Assembly: GCA_047967505.1 (NCBI GenBank)
Contig: CM106539.1
Reading direction: 5' to 3' (one strand)
Origin: Dipteris shenzhenensis
Lineage: Eukaryota > Polypodiophyta > Polypodiopsida > Gleicheniales
Length of the DNA stretch: 64,000 nucleotides
The notes beneath the pieces are model-generated. The model was not told where the DNA came from and did no database searches. It saw only the letters and a list, made by a program, of their open reading frames with translations. Every line of letters starts with the position of its first letter. Position 1 is the stretch's first letter. Below, piece after piece: positions 22,600 to 40,596 of this stretch. The position numbers and the translations under genes are program-made.

Positions 22600-23760
22600 C
22601 CTTCTCCTTCTCGAATTTGGTATCGCCTTGAACCTTAGATTAATTTTTTGACACATGAGGCCATTAACCCTCTTGCCTCCACAACTAATTGATGATTTTA
22701 TTTTTTGGGAAAAATATGGGCACCTACTTGATATTGCTATACACATCGTAGCCCTTACATATGGCCAGGAAGCCAACAGTGCTAAGGGAATGCTACTCGT
22801 ATTTGCTAGGATCATTAGCTTTCACTTAGTCTGATGAGAAAACTAGGCCATTAGCCCCACTTTCCAAACTGACCAAGCCACTATGCTCCAAGTCCTTCTC
22901 AAAATTGAGTTGGACTAAAACAAAGGAAGTGTATCTTCAATCCCCCTCCTACAAAGCGGGCAAAGCGGTTAAACTGTGACCACTTGGCAAGCCTCTCTCG
23001 AAGCAAAAGCTCGCCTTGTCAGCTCGACAACCTTTCCATATGTCTCTCAAGCGTGCTTTCCACCATTTCAAAGATCAACAAATCTTCCACTTCTCATTCA
23101 TGCAATCAAACAATGTTTGGCCTTCCACCAAACTCTTATAAATTGCCCTCACTGTGAACTTCCTTAGGGCTATCTTTTGTACATTCCACCGATTAACTCT
23201 CCGAGCAATAGGGGGAATGCAATTAGTTGGCCTTATCTCTAGAATATTTCTCAATACATCCCCAATTAGCATAAACTCATGTCATTGATATCTCCCACCC
23301 ACCAAGTTGACCTCCAACTCACACTCCACATCCTATAACCGTAAGCGTGACCAAAGACCCTTTGAGTACTTCTTGCTTATGGTAAATTAATCAAATCCAG
23401 TAACATTCAAAGTCACAGCCGGACTCCACCATACATTTTCATGCATGTTTGTATCTCCTTGAAAACCCATTCCCCTTTCTACAACTTCCAAGCCTCAACT
23501 AAGCCACCAATCAACCTAGAGCTAGTAATTTTGAGGGGACACTAGGAAGTCGATTGATGAAACCATAATAAGCTTCTCCAAGTCTCCACACCCTTGCCCT
23601 TCCCATGCCCAATAAACCACTTCATGTATTCTACCCATGATGCTTGACACTCAAATAAATGAGGAAGCCAGTTGCAAATCAACGCAGTATTTCTCATGTC
23701 AATGTCCATTGGACCCAATCCTCCACTCAATTTGGAAACCTTCAATGCTTCCCACATAAA
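22600..23760 (-). pseudogene. LINE remnant (post-RT region), minus strand
   Basis: Reading the minus strand from 23757, KLSGGLGPMDIDMRNTALIC matches the conserved GGLGxRDLxxxNxALLxKW block of plant LINE polyproteins. Further on, KFTVRAIYKSL matches the F(S/T)V(R/K)SAYKxL start of the terminal zinc-binding domain, and PLCPLCRRGIEDTLPLF matches its C..C....E...H/L core. The order is correct for one element running 3' toward lower coordinates. Many stops and frame changes show it is dead. Confidence 0.65.
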
Positions 23761-25905
23761 TAAGTTTAGCTTTGTTCATGATGAAAGACATTGGACCAAA
23801 GCTCATGACTAAGTGCTTAATTAGCAAATGAGGATAAAAAGTAGTAGTAGCATTTGGTTGTGTATTTTGAGAGTGGTATTACGGCAAGGGTTGGTATCAT
23901 TCCAGCCCCCATGTAATTCGTGATTTGGTTATCGGGGAAATGTTATAATTTAAATATGTGTGTCCTAACATGCATGGTCATCTTGGAGACTGAGAGCCTA
24001 GTGTGTCATTTTGAGATACCATTATTCAAGCCTCGAACAATTCGTGGAGTCTTTGAGGTAGTAGGAAGTCAACAAAACTGCCAATCCTCATTACTTTGCC
24101 AAAGGTTCTTTGATGCCACTGGTAGCTAAGTCTCAAGAGCTAAGAGACTTTTTCCAGGCCTACCAGGGGATTCCATTGCGTGGGGTTTGTCTGTATTTCA
24201 CTACTTTAGTGCCTAAATTTTATAGGTGTTGCAAACATTCAAAAAGTTTCCTTTTTTGAATTTAGTCTCTTTTAAAAGTGGAATCATGAATTTTCATGAT
24301 CTTATTGGCTATTGCAAGGACGCCTCTTCCATTGGTTGACATGTTTACTCCTTTCACTCCCTACTAATGACTAGACTGGGATGTCTATCCTCTAGCTCGC
24401 CTCGGGCCGAGTATGGCGAATGTGTTATTATGCACAACTGAATGGTATTGAACTTTCTACCCATGAGGAAGAGCCCTCATCCCATGTCTCTTTCCCTCAT
24501 CATTTCCTTACTTTGTGTGTATCCTCCTTCCTTCGGTGCAGCCTTCCCTTCGCTCCCTTAGGACATTGCAAGCAATGCACTATGTGAAGGGTGACATACT
24601 CATCAATAAGATCAACGAGTTGATAAGCATTTGGAACTGGCTTAGCCAAGGCCGCCACTCAATGCAAAAGATGGTGTTGAGATCGGCTATTCCAATGGGA
24701 GTCACCTTTGTCTCAAAAAGCACACTACAGGTCGCCTATTAAGCTGTACAATGTATGCATGATACACATCCATATAATTCTTGGGTTTCTCGTTGGCATT
24801 TCAACAAAGAAATTTGTGTAATTTCGTACTGGATGGGCTAAGAGACCTCCAGCGGAGTGGAGATTTTAAGGGATGAGCTTCCAAAGAGCTATGATGGATA
24901 TGTAGCTCTTGAGGCTTCCGCTCTACCACAAAGACTGCTATGTCCAGAATGGAGCATAAGAATGGTTGTCATCCATGGACCGAATATGTCACCTGTTGTA
25001 GGACTAATTGGTTTGCAAGGGTTGTTCGTTTATGAGATGTGTTGGGCATTTGAGATGCATCAACTTGGAAAATTGCAAGTTCTTTTTATTTAATAGGCAT
25101 TGGTGTGACGACAAGCCATGAAGTGTGGCCATGCATGTACAGTTTGTCTTAATGAGGGAGCTCACATTTTGAGAATTGAATTCATAGGTAACACCTTGAC
25201 AAAGAGTACGTGTTAACAATTGAAAACAATTCAAGCATGTGTAAGAGCCGATCCCCATGCACCGAAGGACTTGGGATGCACAGCTTGAAATCACTAGATG
25301 TGGAAATGAGGATGGTGGGCTCAGAAATCAAGGCCTCATGTGATCAACCAAATTTAGCCCAAGCCCCTGGGAGTGGGGAGTTTCTGGGCGCCACATGGAG
25401 TGCCCTCAACCACCGCTTGGACTAGCTATCAATCTCCGACTAGCCTCCTAAATTTTACGGCATTTTGGCAGGTCTGAGGTCACTATATGGGGACTTGAAT
25501 TTAGATAAGCATGATCAGACACATAGATGTCCTTCGGTGCATGGGAACTGGCTCTAGGGAAGAGAACTCCATGTCTAAGGGCATTTGTTTGTGAAGCTTC
25601 CATACATCAACAAAGTATTTGGACTATTTCAATCACCTTGAACTATTCATTAGGGGGTTCTACATTCCAATGAGAAGAATGCTTTAAAGACATTCCAAGA
25701 AAGGAAGATACAAAAGGTTGCGCTTAGGCTTTGCACCTATTGGCACCAATTGGTTTATGGAAATTCTCAAATGACACAAGCACATCTATGATTGATACAT
25801 TAGAGTGTGCATTCCTACCCTTTCTCAAACCTTTGCCAAGTCTCTCGTTAATTATAGTGCCAATTGCAAAGCCTTTAAACAATTAAAACACAATTATTGA
25901 TTATC
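23761..25905. other. Intergenic DNA with nothing recognised
   Basis: Short frames (for example 24515-24742 and 24857-25093) lack family motifs. No repeats stand out. Confidence 0.45.
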
Positions 25906-25910
25906 AATTT

Positions 25911-26529
25911 TGTTAGATATGCCCAATGCCCCACCCTCCTCGTAACCACCAGTGGTCCAAGGTGCTCAAGTTGTAAGGCCCCCATATGAGGAGAAGCCAT
26001 GTGTGAGCCCCGTACACTAGATGGGTCCTGAGTTGCATGTTAGATGAGGTCTATCAATGAGACCGTTGATGGTAGAAAGGTGATCTATGTGAGTCTAGCC
26101 TATGGGCTAGGCAGGGTAGGTAAGCTGGTAGCACAACGAGGCACATTTTCTTGATTGTGTGGGAGCCCCTTGCTCTCGTTGGGGTCTGGGGTATAGGGAA
26201 TATTTTTTGAATATTCCATAGATGACTAGTCAATTCCACCGACTAGGTTGACTAGTTGGCTCCACCAACTACATTGTTCTGACTACCGGCCCTTATAGCT
26301 ATAAAGAGGCGACATTCCCAGATGTTCCAATAGAGATCTTCCAGCTAGTAGCTCTTCACCTAGTATTTGTCTAGATCGCTATCTAAGCTCAGCTGTGGGA
26401 GCACACGGGTGGATAGAGCCATCATCTGTACTACATTAGTATTGAAGGAAAATTTTGTTCGTCTCCAGTTTGCTGTGTACTCTCTATTCTTTGTTCAATT
26501 CCTATTCCGATGTGCCATGTAATTTAACA
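25911..26529 (+). repeat. 5' LTR of element B
   Basis: It begins TGTTAGATATGCCC and ends GTAATTTAACA. A possible TATA element (CTATAAAG) lies at about 26300. Confidence 0.93.
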
Positions 26530-26546
26530 TGTTATCAGAGCCCAAG
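26530..26546 (+). promoter_or_regulatory. Primer binding site of element B
   Basis: TGTTATCAGAGCCCAAG starts immediately after the LTR. It is the tRNA-iMet type with T in place of the third-position G. Confidence 0.85.
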
Positions 26547-26603
26547 CGGCTATAAGGATCGAAGAGTAGAAGAGAGGCGAGGGCTTCAACGGCATACAAA
26601 GTG

Positions 26604-29600
26604 ATGGCATTAGGAAGCGATTTGAGTTCAGCAGCTGCACCAACAATACCAACAATCCATGCATTGAGGATTCGCCCACCAGCCTTTACTGAAGGCAAGC
26701 TAGATGGTACGAACTACACTCTGTGAAAGTTTAAAATCACTGCTATTTTGGATTCGTATGAGCTTCTGGAGACAATACTAGGGACTGACCCAAAACCACA
26801 AGAAACCCTCGACCTAGCGAATCCGAGGAGAACGATACCTCCTAATGCTGACCCTCTATGAAAATGCAGGAATGCAAATGCCCTATGTGCCCTAGTTACA
26901 AGTACTACTGATAGTATTATAACCTTGATTCGGCATACATCTAAGGCATTTGTGGCCTGGAACATATTGAAAGACAGTATGAGACGCGGAATCAAACAAG
27001 GATCCAAAACTTAGAGAATCAGCTCACCAGTTGAGAAGTTTAATGAAGAAGAGATAGCGGAGGCATTCATAACCCGAATCAAAAATCTATGTGACTAGAT
27101 GGCCAGTGCTGGGATACAAAAGACTAGCGAAGAGCTAGCTCGGTGGTGTCTTTGGATATGTCCACCAAGGTTTGATGGACTGGTAATAGCGCTTCACTCA
27201 AGTGAGACGCCAACCATTGACATTTGAGGAGTTATGTGCTTTACTTATGGAGGAGGAATTGAGGCTTAAAGCTCGAGATGGAGGTGGCAATGGGGATGCT
27301 GCATTCTCTGCCACTACGAAAGGCAAAGGTGGTTCCTCCACTAAAGGTGAGTCCTCTACTAGTGACAAAAAGAAGGGCGACAAGAAGAAGTTTCAGGGAG
27401 AATGCTTCTATTGCAAGAAGAGGGCCATGTGATTGCAGATTGCCAGGTCAAGAAAGCAGATGAAAAGAATGGTACCCTGAAGAAGACAGATAAGGGGAAA
27501 GAGATAGCTAACATAGCGGAAGCAGAGTTGGATCTATTTCTAGCCATTGAGGAAGAGTGTTCCTCAATTCAAGAAGCTTCAACCACTAATTCAAGAAGCT
27601 TCAACCACTAATTCATGGGTGTTGGATAGTGGTGCCTCCTGTCACATGACTTGCAAGAAGGGTTCCATGCAGCCTCCGCAGGAACCCATCACCGTGACAG
27701 TTGGAAATAACGCAAAATGCCCTACTGAGGGTACAAGTATGGTTTCATTTGTTTCTGTAAATGGAGATGTTAAGAAACTATCTAATGTGCTGTATGTTCC
27801 ACAAATCAAGAGAAATCTGCTATCCGTTGCTTCCATAACTGACCTTGACCATGAGGTGAGGTTCAACAAGACAGGAGCAAAAATTTTGGATAGTGCTGGT
27901 AATCTTGTTGGCACAGGAGTAAGAAGGAACAACCTGTATGAGCTAAGTGCTCTTACAACCACCGCTGGAGTGGGCACAAGCAAACTTTGGCATGAAAGAT
28001 TCAACCACATCGGATTTGCAGTGCTGAAGGAGATGTAGAAGCAAGGTAACCACAAGAAAGCAAGAATAGAGCAAACACTCCTCTAGAGTTGGTGCATGTT
28101 GACTTGTGCTATAAGATGCCTACACAGGCCGTGGGGGGATCTTCCTATTTTTTATTGATTGTCGATGACTATAGCAGGAAGATGTGGGTGTACTTTCTTT
28201 GTGAAAAGGCTCAAGCTTTTGGTAAATTGAAAGAATGGCTACAGCTTGTTGAAAATGAAACAGGGAGAAAAGTGAAGAAAATTAGATCTGATGGTGGTGG
28301 TGAGTTTGTTTCTATAGAGTTTGGAGATTTTTGCAAGAGCAAAGGGATCAAGTGACAAACGATGACATCACATATACCTCAGCAAAATTCTATTGTTGAA
28401 CAACGAATGCAGACTACCGTGGAGATGGGGAGGTGTATGTTGAAAGGTCCTGGACTGCCAAACCACTTTTGGGCTGAGGCTATCAATTATATGGTTTACA
28501 TCCCTAATCACAACTATACAAAGGCACTCAAAGGTAAAACACCACATGAGGCTTACAGCAGTAAGAAGCCATCTGTCTCCCACTTTAGAACATGTGGGTG
28601 TGAATGCTATACGCATGTACCAGACAAAGAGAAACAAGCTACAACCAAAAAGTACCAAATGTATCTTCTTAGGCTATTGTGATGAGAAGAAAGCCTATAA
28701 GTTGTATGATCGAGAGGCAAAGAAGATCATTAGCGAGCCGTGATGTGGTGTTCAGGGAGCAGCCACATGCAGTGGAGGCAGAGAAGAGCTCTTCCACTTT
28801 ATCATCAAGTGAAGAGGTAATTCACTATGGACCTGTCCCAAGAGCTATAAAAGAGGAGGAAATATCAGATGATGAAGGTATGAGTCACCAACCTATTGTT
28901 ACACCATCGAAAAAGCCATTGCCATGATGGGTAAGGTAGCTCTACGACCATGATAACCAGATGCCTATGTCTTGAGCAGCATGCAGATGGACCAAGGCGG
29001 TCTCAGAGTATCGAGGAGCAAAGGAGGGCTTCTGCTCACATAGTCAATATGGCCTTGATGGTGGTTGAGATTATTGCAAAAGTAAAGGATCCTGCAAGTT
29101 TGGAGGAAGCACTTGTAGAGCGAGATTGGAAAAAATGCTATGCAAGTAGAATATGACAGCATCATGAAGAATGAAACTTGGGAGCTGGTAGATCGACCAC
29201 CTAACAGAAGGGTTATTGGCACCAAGTGGGTTTGGAAGGTAAAGTACAAGCCCGATGGGACTTTAGAAAAGTACAAAGCCAAATTGGTTGCACAAGGATT
29301 TTCGTAGGTTGAAGGGTTTGATTTTCAAGAATCTTTCGCTCCGACTACCATAGAATGACCACTATTTACACAGTACTATTGGTGGCTACTCATAAAAAGT
29401 GGCTAGTTTATCAAATGGATGTTAAATCAGCATTCTTGAATGGTGGCCTCAAGGAGGAGGTGTACGTGGCTCAGCCACTAGGGTTTGAGGCCCCCCATTC
29501 TGAGAACAAGGTATGCAAGCTAAAAAAGGCTTTGTACGGGCTGAAACAGGCCCCAAGAGCATGGTACCAATGGATAGACAAATTCTTTCATAAATTAAAC

Positions 29601-30606
29601 TTCAAAAGATGTGCCTTAGATGCTAACTTGTATGTGTACAAGAAAGGTGGAAAATCTGCTATTATTGTTCTATATGTCGATGATCTCCTTATTATACAGG
29701 TGACTATGAAGACATGATCCAGCAAATTAGAAAGGCGTTGAGCACTGAATTTGAGATGACAGACTTAGGGTTGATGCACTATTGTTTGGGGATTGAAGTC
29801 TGGCAAGAGCGAGGCAAGATCTTCATCTCTCAGTAGAAATATGCGAGGGAGATCTTGAAGGGATTTGGTATGTTCGAGTGCAAGGAGATAGCTACACCTA
29901 TGGAGGTAAATGCGAGGTTATCTATGGAGGATGCCTCACCACCAGCAGACGGAGGTACAGGAAGTTGGTCGACAGTCTCATCTATCTATGCAACACTAGA
30001 CCGGACATAAGTTTTGATGTTGGTGTTTTGAGTAGGTTCTCCAATAAGCCCCGCGAGAATCATTGGAATGCAAGGATACGAGTGCTCAGGTATGTGAAGG
30101 GCACTCTTGATTATGGCATCACTTATGGTACGAGCACTTCCTTGGTTAGTCATTGTGACTCCAATTGGGATAGAGGTATTGATTCCAAGAAATTAGTTTC
30201 TAGATATTGTTTCTCTTTAGGTTCAAGTATCTTCTCTTAGATCAGTAAGAAACAACCAACAATCGCATTGTCCTCTACCAAGGCTGAGTACAAGGTAGCA
30301 TGTTTTGCTGCATGTGAAACAGTGTGGCTAAGGAGGATCTTATGGCACATGGGAGTGCAAGAGGATGAGGCAACTTTGCTGAGGTGCGACAATCAAAGTT
30401 GCATGGCCATTGCTAAAAATCCAGTGTTTCATGCACACACAAAACATATAGAGATTTAGTATCACTATGTGCGTGATTTGATCGAGGACGGGATAGTGGA
30501 ATTGGTCCAACAAAAGCAAAATGGAGCAAATATCTTCACCAAGGCACTCGGGAAGGATCAACTTCACGGTCATCTTCAGAGACTCGACATTGGGCCGAGA
30601 ATGTAG
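26604..30606 (+). pseudogene. gag-pol pseudogene of element B
   Basis: gag starts at ATG 26604 (MALGSDLSS) and hits its first stop within 43 codons, with several more after it. A CCHC knuckle (CFYC...GHVIADC) spans about 27402-27450 across a frame change. The protease motif is LDSGASCHMTC at 27621. A 22-bp tandem duplication at 27567-27610 shifts frame just before it. The integrase lacks its C-x-x-C half: the pre-integrase WHERFNHIGF stops at 28036 and the text resumes at LELVHVDLC. The integrase core has DYSRKMWVYF and IRSDGGGEF. RT carries YVDD at 29673-29684. RNase H retains LSSTKAEY and CDNQSCMAIAKNPVFHAHTK. Not functional as it stands. Confidence 0.93.
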
Positions 30607-30635
30607 TTCACCTATGGGTGGACATTGAGGGGGGG

Positions 30636-31254
30636 TGTTAGATATGCTCAATGCCCCACCCTCTTGGTAACCACCAATGGTCCAAGGTGCTCAAGCTATA
30701 AGGCCCCCATATGAGGAGAAGCCATGTGTGAGCCCGGGACACTGGATGGATCCTGACTTGCATGTCAAATGAGGTCTATCAATGAGACCGTTGATGGCAG
30801 AAAGGTGATCTATGTGAGTCTAGCCTATGGGCTAGGTAGGTAGGGTAGGTAAACTAGTAGCACAACGAGGCACATTGTCTTGATTGTGTGGGAGCTCCTT
30901 GCTCTCGGTGGGGTCTAAGGTATAGGAAATATTCCCTCAATATTCCATGGACGACTAGTGAGTTCCACCGACTAGGTTGACTGGTCGGTTCCACCAACTA
31001 CGTTGATCCGACTACTGTCATAGCTATAAAGAGGCGACATTTTGAGATCTTTGAGCAGAGATCTTCCAGCTATTAGCTCTTCACCTAGTATCTGTCTAGA
31101 TCGCCATCTAAGCTCCACTGTGGGAGTGCACTGGTGGATGGAGCCATCATCTATACTACATCAGTATTGAAGGAAGATTTTGTTCGTCTCCAGTTTGCTG
31201 TGTACTCTCTATTCTTTGTTCACTTTCTGTTCCACTGTGCCGTGTAATTTAACA
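30636..31254 (+). repeat. 3' LTR of element B
   Basis: Same length and termini as the 5' LTR. It is preceded by the polypurine tract GAGGGGGGG (about 30627-30635) and followed by target duplication AATTT. Confidence 0.93.
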
Positions 31255-31259
31255 AATTT

Positions 31260-36900
<5,641 letters not shown>

Positions 36901-36933
36901 CTATGTTAGTTCCTGTTCACACCCCAAGTCGGT

Positions 36934-37059
36934 TATCTTCATGGAATCCAATGCAGTTGTCATCTAGAGATCTCCTTACCATGGTATTCACCCTGGTATC
37001 TTCATTGGATCCAAGGCAACTGTCATCTAGAGATCTCCTTACCATGGTAGTCACCATAC
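36934..37059 (+). repeat. 63 bp tandem repeat, two copies
   Basis: Copies at 36934-36996 and 36997-37059 share tcatctagagatctccttac followed by catggta. The period is a multiple of three, so a frame passes through both copies, but no protein family is evident. Confidence 0.85.
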
Positions 37060-37339
37060 GCACCATCTTGCTATGGTACACGCAACTTGCATGAGAGTAG
37101 TTACATCTAACACTTATAGTGGTGCTTAGCCAACTACATCCTATGATAGTACGTTAGAAGCTAGTATATGAGGTGGATTACACTATATGTGGGGTTAACT
37201 TACTACTGGTAGGGTTGTTAAGGCCCTTAGGCCATGGTCCATTTCTTTTCAAATCACCCTCCACCTATCAACTTGAGTCACAAGATTGGGATGCTTCAAT
37301 ATCTGTAAGGTTTTTTCCATTGAGAGATATTTATACATG

Positions 37340-37660
37340 TTGGTCTCTACACAAAGTGTATGGATAGTCTTTACACAATTTTAGGGGACCTCATTAGTGT
37401 CCACTTTTTGTAAGGGACCTCAACGGTCTCTACACCTTTTGTAGGGGACCTCAAGGGTGGGAGTCCACAATAGTATCTCACTTTGTTAAGGGTCTCCACA
37501 GTTGTTGTAGGTGACCTCAAGGGTGGGACTCCACACTTTTTGTAGGGAACTTCAAGGGTCTCTACACTTTTTGTAGGGTCCTCAATATTTCTATACTTTT
37601 TTAGGGGACTCAATATCTCTACATTTTTTTTAAGCACCTCAACAGTGTAGGGTTTTAGTC
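37340..37660 (+). repeat. ~30-35 bp minisatellite
   Basis: Degenerate units of the form ctccacactttttgtagggg followed by acctcaagggt are repeated about nine times. The unit is also the source of a 35 bp length difference between the two copies of the larger duplication that starts at 37486. Confidence 0.75.
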
Positions 37661-38314
37661 TATCTCTACTTTTAGTCTTTCTCTCTTAGATCATGATTCT
37701 ATTAGTATGATATGATCTCTTCTAGAGATAGTTTTGGCTATCCCTATCCTAATAGATCCATCAAATTGACTTTCAAGCTCAAGTTGCTACAAGTAGAGCT
37801 ATGCCATTTTTTCATAAAGATAATAATCTCATATTAGAAGCTCTCAATTGTGCGTTTATCCTTCTTGCCTTAGGATCTACTGTTAAGGGTCTCCACAGTT
37901 TTTGTAAGTGACCTCAAGGGCGGGACTCCACACTTTTTGTAGGTGACCTCAAGGGTGGGACTCCACACTTTTTGTAGGGCACTTCAAGGGTCTCTACACT
38001 TTTTTTAGGGTCCTCAATATTTCTATACTTTTTTAGGCGACTCAATATCTCTACATTTTTTTAGGGCACCTCAACAGTGTAGGGTTTTAGTCTATCTCTA
38101 CGTTTAGTCTTTCTCTCTTAGATCATGATTCTATTAGTATGATATGATCTCTTCTAGAGATAGTTTTGGCTATCCCTATCCTAATAGATCCATCAAATTG
38201 ACTTTCAAGCTCAAGTTGCTACAAGTAGAGCTATGCTATTTTTTCATAAAGATAATAATCTCATATTAGAAGCTCTCAATTGTGCATTTATCCTTCTTAC
38301 CTTAGGATCTACTG
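37486..38314 (+). repeat. ~400 bp tandem duplication, two copies
   Basis: Copy 1 (37486-37882, 397 bp) and copy 2 (37883-38314, 432 bp) both begin ttaagggtctccacag and run through a shared block ending ccttaggatctactg. They are nearly identical; copy 2 carries one extra minisatellite unit. A third, partial copy of the tail follows at about 38325-38390. Confidence 0.9.
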
Positions 38315-38407
38315 TGCTTTTGAGTAATCTCATATTAGCAGCTCTCAACTATGCATTTGATCTTGTTGCCATAGGATCTACTATGCTTTACTCCTTATTT
38401 CCATAGG

Positions 38408-38520
38408 GTTAATAGATATCATACAATTGTGATGTCTCCTCTCAAGGAGCTTCAGTTCATCAGCATGGTTAATAGATATTAGACAACTGTGCCGTCTCCT
38501 CTCAAGGAGAGGATTAGAGA
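38408..38520 (+). repeat. 60 bp tandem repeat, two copies
   Basis: Both copies begin ggttaatagatat and contain gtctcctctcaaggag. Starts are at about 38408 and 38467. Confidence 0.8.
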
Positions 38521-38559
38521 CCCTATATGCATTCTATCAAGGAAAGCTTAGAGAAGGGT

Positions 38560-38563
<4 letters not shown>

Positions 38564-38611
<48 letters not shown>
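38564..38611. repeat. (TC)n microsatellite
   Basis: About 23 uninterrupted TC units. Confidence 0.95.
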
Positions 38612-38613
<2 letters not shown>

Positions 38614-39090
38614 CTAGAGAAAGAAGGGGGAAATCTCTTTCTAGAGATGACTTACAAAAGAGCCTCTAAGATGTCAATTGGAGGACAAGAAAGGTGGAGC
38701 CTCCTTTTTGGTGATGCCTTTAGTTGAGCACAATACTTGGAAGCACTTCATCTTTGTAATTAGTGTCCATGACCCTTGGTGGGAGGAAGAGTTCTCTAGA
38801 CTCTCGATTAGTCTCCACTAAACTTTGGCTCTAGTAGTGGCAGCATGATGGACTACTTGAAAGACTTGATAAATTCTACATGCAGGATTGGGTGATGCAT
38901 AGAGGGGGATCCATTTTAGTAGGGATGATGATGTTATACCACCTTGATTGTGATGCTGTTAGAGTAGCCCCATCATGAACTTCCTCAAGAGGAGGTCCAT
39001 ATCCTTGATTTTTTGTTATAGGATGAGGAGGTGTAATTGGCCATAGTAGTGATTTGGTGGAAGCTGAATTGCCCCCCAAGGATGGATGGG

Positions 39091-39200
39091 CCAATTGGGT
39101 AGAAGATGCAATTCAGTTGGGTAGAATTGATCCAATTGGCTAGAAGATGCAATTCAGGTGGGTAGAATTGGTCCAATTGGGTAGAAGATGCAATTCAGAT
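39091..39200 (+). repeat. 41 bp minisatellite, ~2.7 copies
   Basis: Unit starts (ccaattgg) fall at 39091, 39132 and 39173, with the shared core tagaagatgcaattca. Confidence 0.9.
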
Positions 39201-40596
39201 GAGCTTCACTTTAGTGATGATGACACTTTCTTAAGGACCAAGAGAGAGCATTGAGATAGGATTGGCTTCCATGGAGTCACATAGAATGTAGGTTCAGGAT
39301 TGGCTTCCATGAAGTAGGTTCAGGATATTAGTAGATCACAGATAGGTGTGAGAGTGCACATTATGATCTCCACGCCGATGAGATCTGTATACGTGAGTTC
39401 TCCACCACTCCTTCAAGGCATGTTGAATCCATGGAGGGGATAAGATGACCATTCAATTCTTCTAGACCACTAGACCTTGCTTAGTAGGGACACACTTATA
39501 ATGCTTGCTGGGTGAGAGCAACCCAATTTGCTAAGATTCTTAGGAGATTTTAGAGTTGACCACTGCATCTTATCAACATTTGTTGCAATGTGAAGAGGAC
39601 TTCCCTCATGTTCTTGTAGCATAGGAGATAGTCTAGGTTCACACTCCATCACTAGTCCCTATGAGCATGTGTAGGTAGGTGGCAACTTGTTCACCAATGA
39701 GGAACTCCTAGAGGCCATCAAGGCCCTCTCACCACAAAAACTCCTTAGCAGGGTTGGATTGACACCATCTTTCTTCAGGTGCATATTAGGAGTACATAAA
39801 TACATGCCTACATTTGGACTTCTATAGGAGATCTTTGACTTGAGTGAACTTCCAAAGTCATAAGTCAAGGATAGATTTGTTATTCTCAAAGGGGGAGATG
39901 GATTAGACATTCAACATCTTCACCTTTTTGAAGGCGGTGGAGCAACAAGTCCCAGCCTATTGTAGTCCTTCTGTTAGATTTCGAGAACACTTATGATAGG
40001 GGAGAGTAGCCTTCTCTAAAGGGGACATGTGAAGGATGGGCTTTTTGGACAAATAGATTCAAGGAGTGTTTGCCTTATATACCGAGAGTCCCAGCCAGAT
40101 GCTCATTATGAGGGAGGAATTTTGTGTTTTTTGCTTTCTATCCCAAGACTTCCCTCTTGCTCCATTCCTTTTCATTTTATAATTTGCACTCCTAAGATCA
40201 AGCCTCATTGAGATGCATCTTTTAAATATGTATTTCCTTGCTAGTGCTTTTATAGGGGTGCATGGCGCAACTTAGGTACTTGGTGCACAATTTTGTAATG
40301 TAGATCAAATGGTACCGTAAATACTAGAGCTAGGGTCTCTTGGCAGATGGTGATCTTTCCCCGGGTAGAGGGAGGGCTTGGGTGTCATTGATCTAGAGAT
40401 GTAGAGAGGATGTAGAGTAGAGGTTTGTAGTGCGAGCTATTAGTATGTGCTATAAAAAGGTTTCATACTTGTTGAAATTTTCGTGTTCTTTTTATGTAAA
40501 CTTGTGATGCATCATTGTCCTATGAGACACCATCTATGTCCTCTCCATCACTCTCTATATCCTCATCATTGAAAACATTAAATTCTTCACCATTCT

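Larger units (their letters stand above)
25911..31254 (+). mobile_element. Ty1-copia retrotransposon (element B), full length, decayed
   Basis: LTRs of 619 bp each (25911-26529 and 30636-31254), TG...CA ends and target duplication AATTT (25906-25910 and 31255-31259) define the element. The domain order gag, protease, integrase, RT, RNase H is that of Ty1-copia. Frames are broken by many stops and indels. The 3' LTR is preceded by ATTGAGGGGGGG. Confidence 0.95.
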
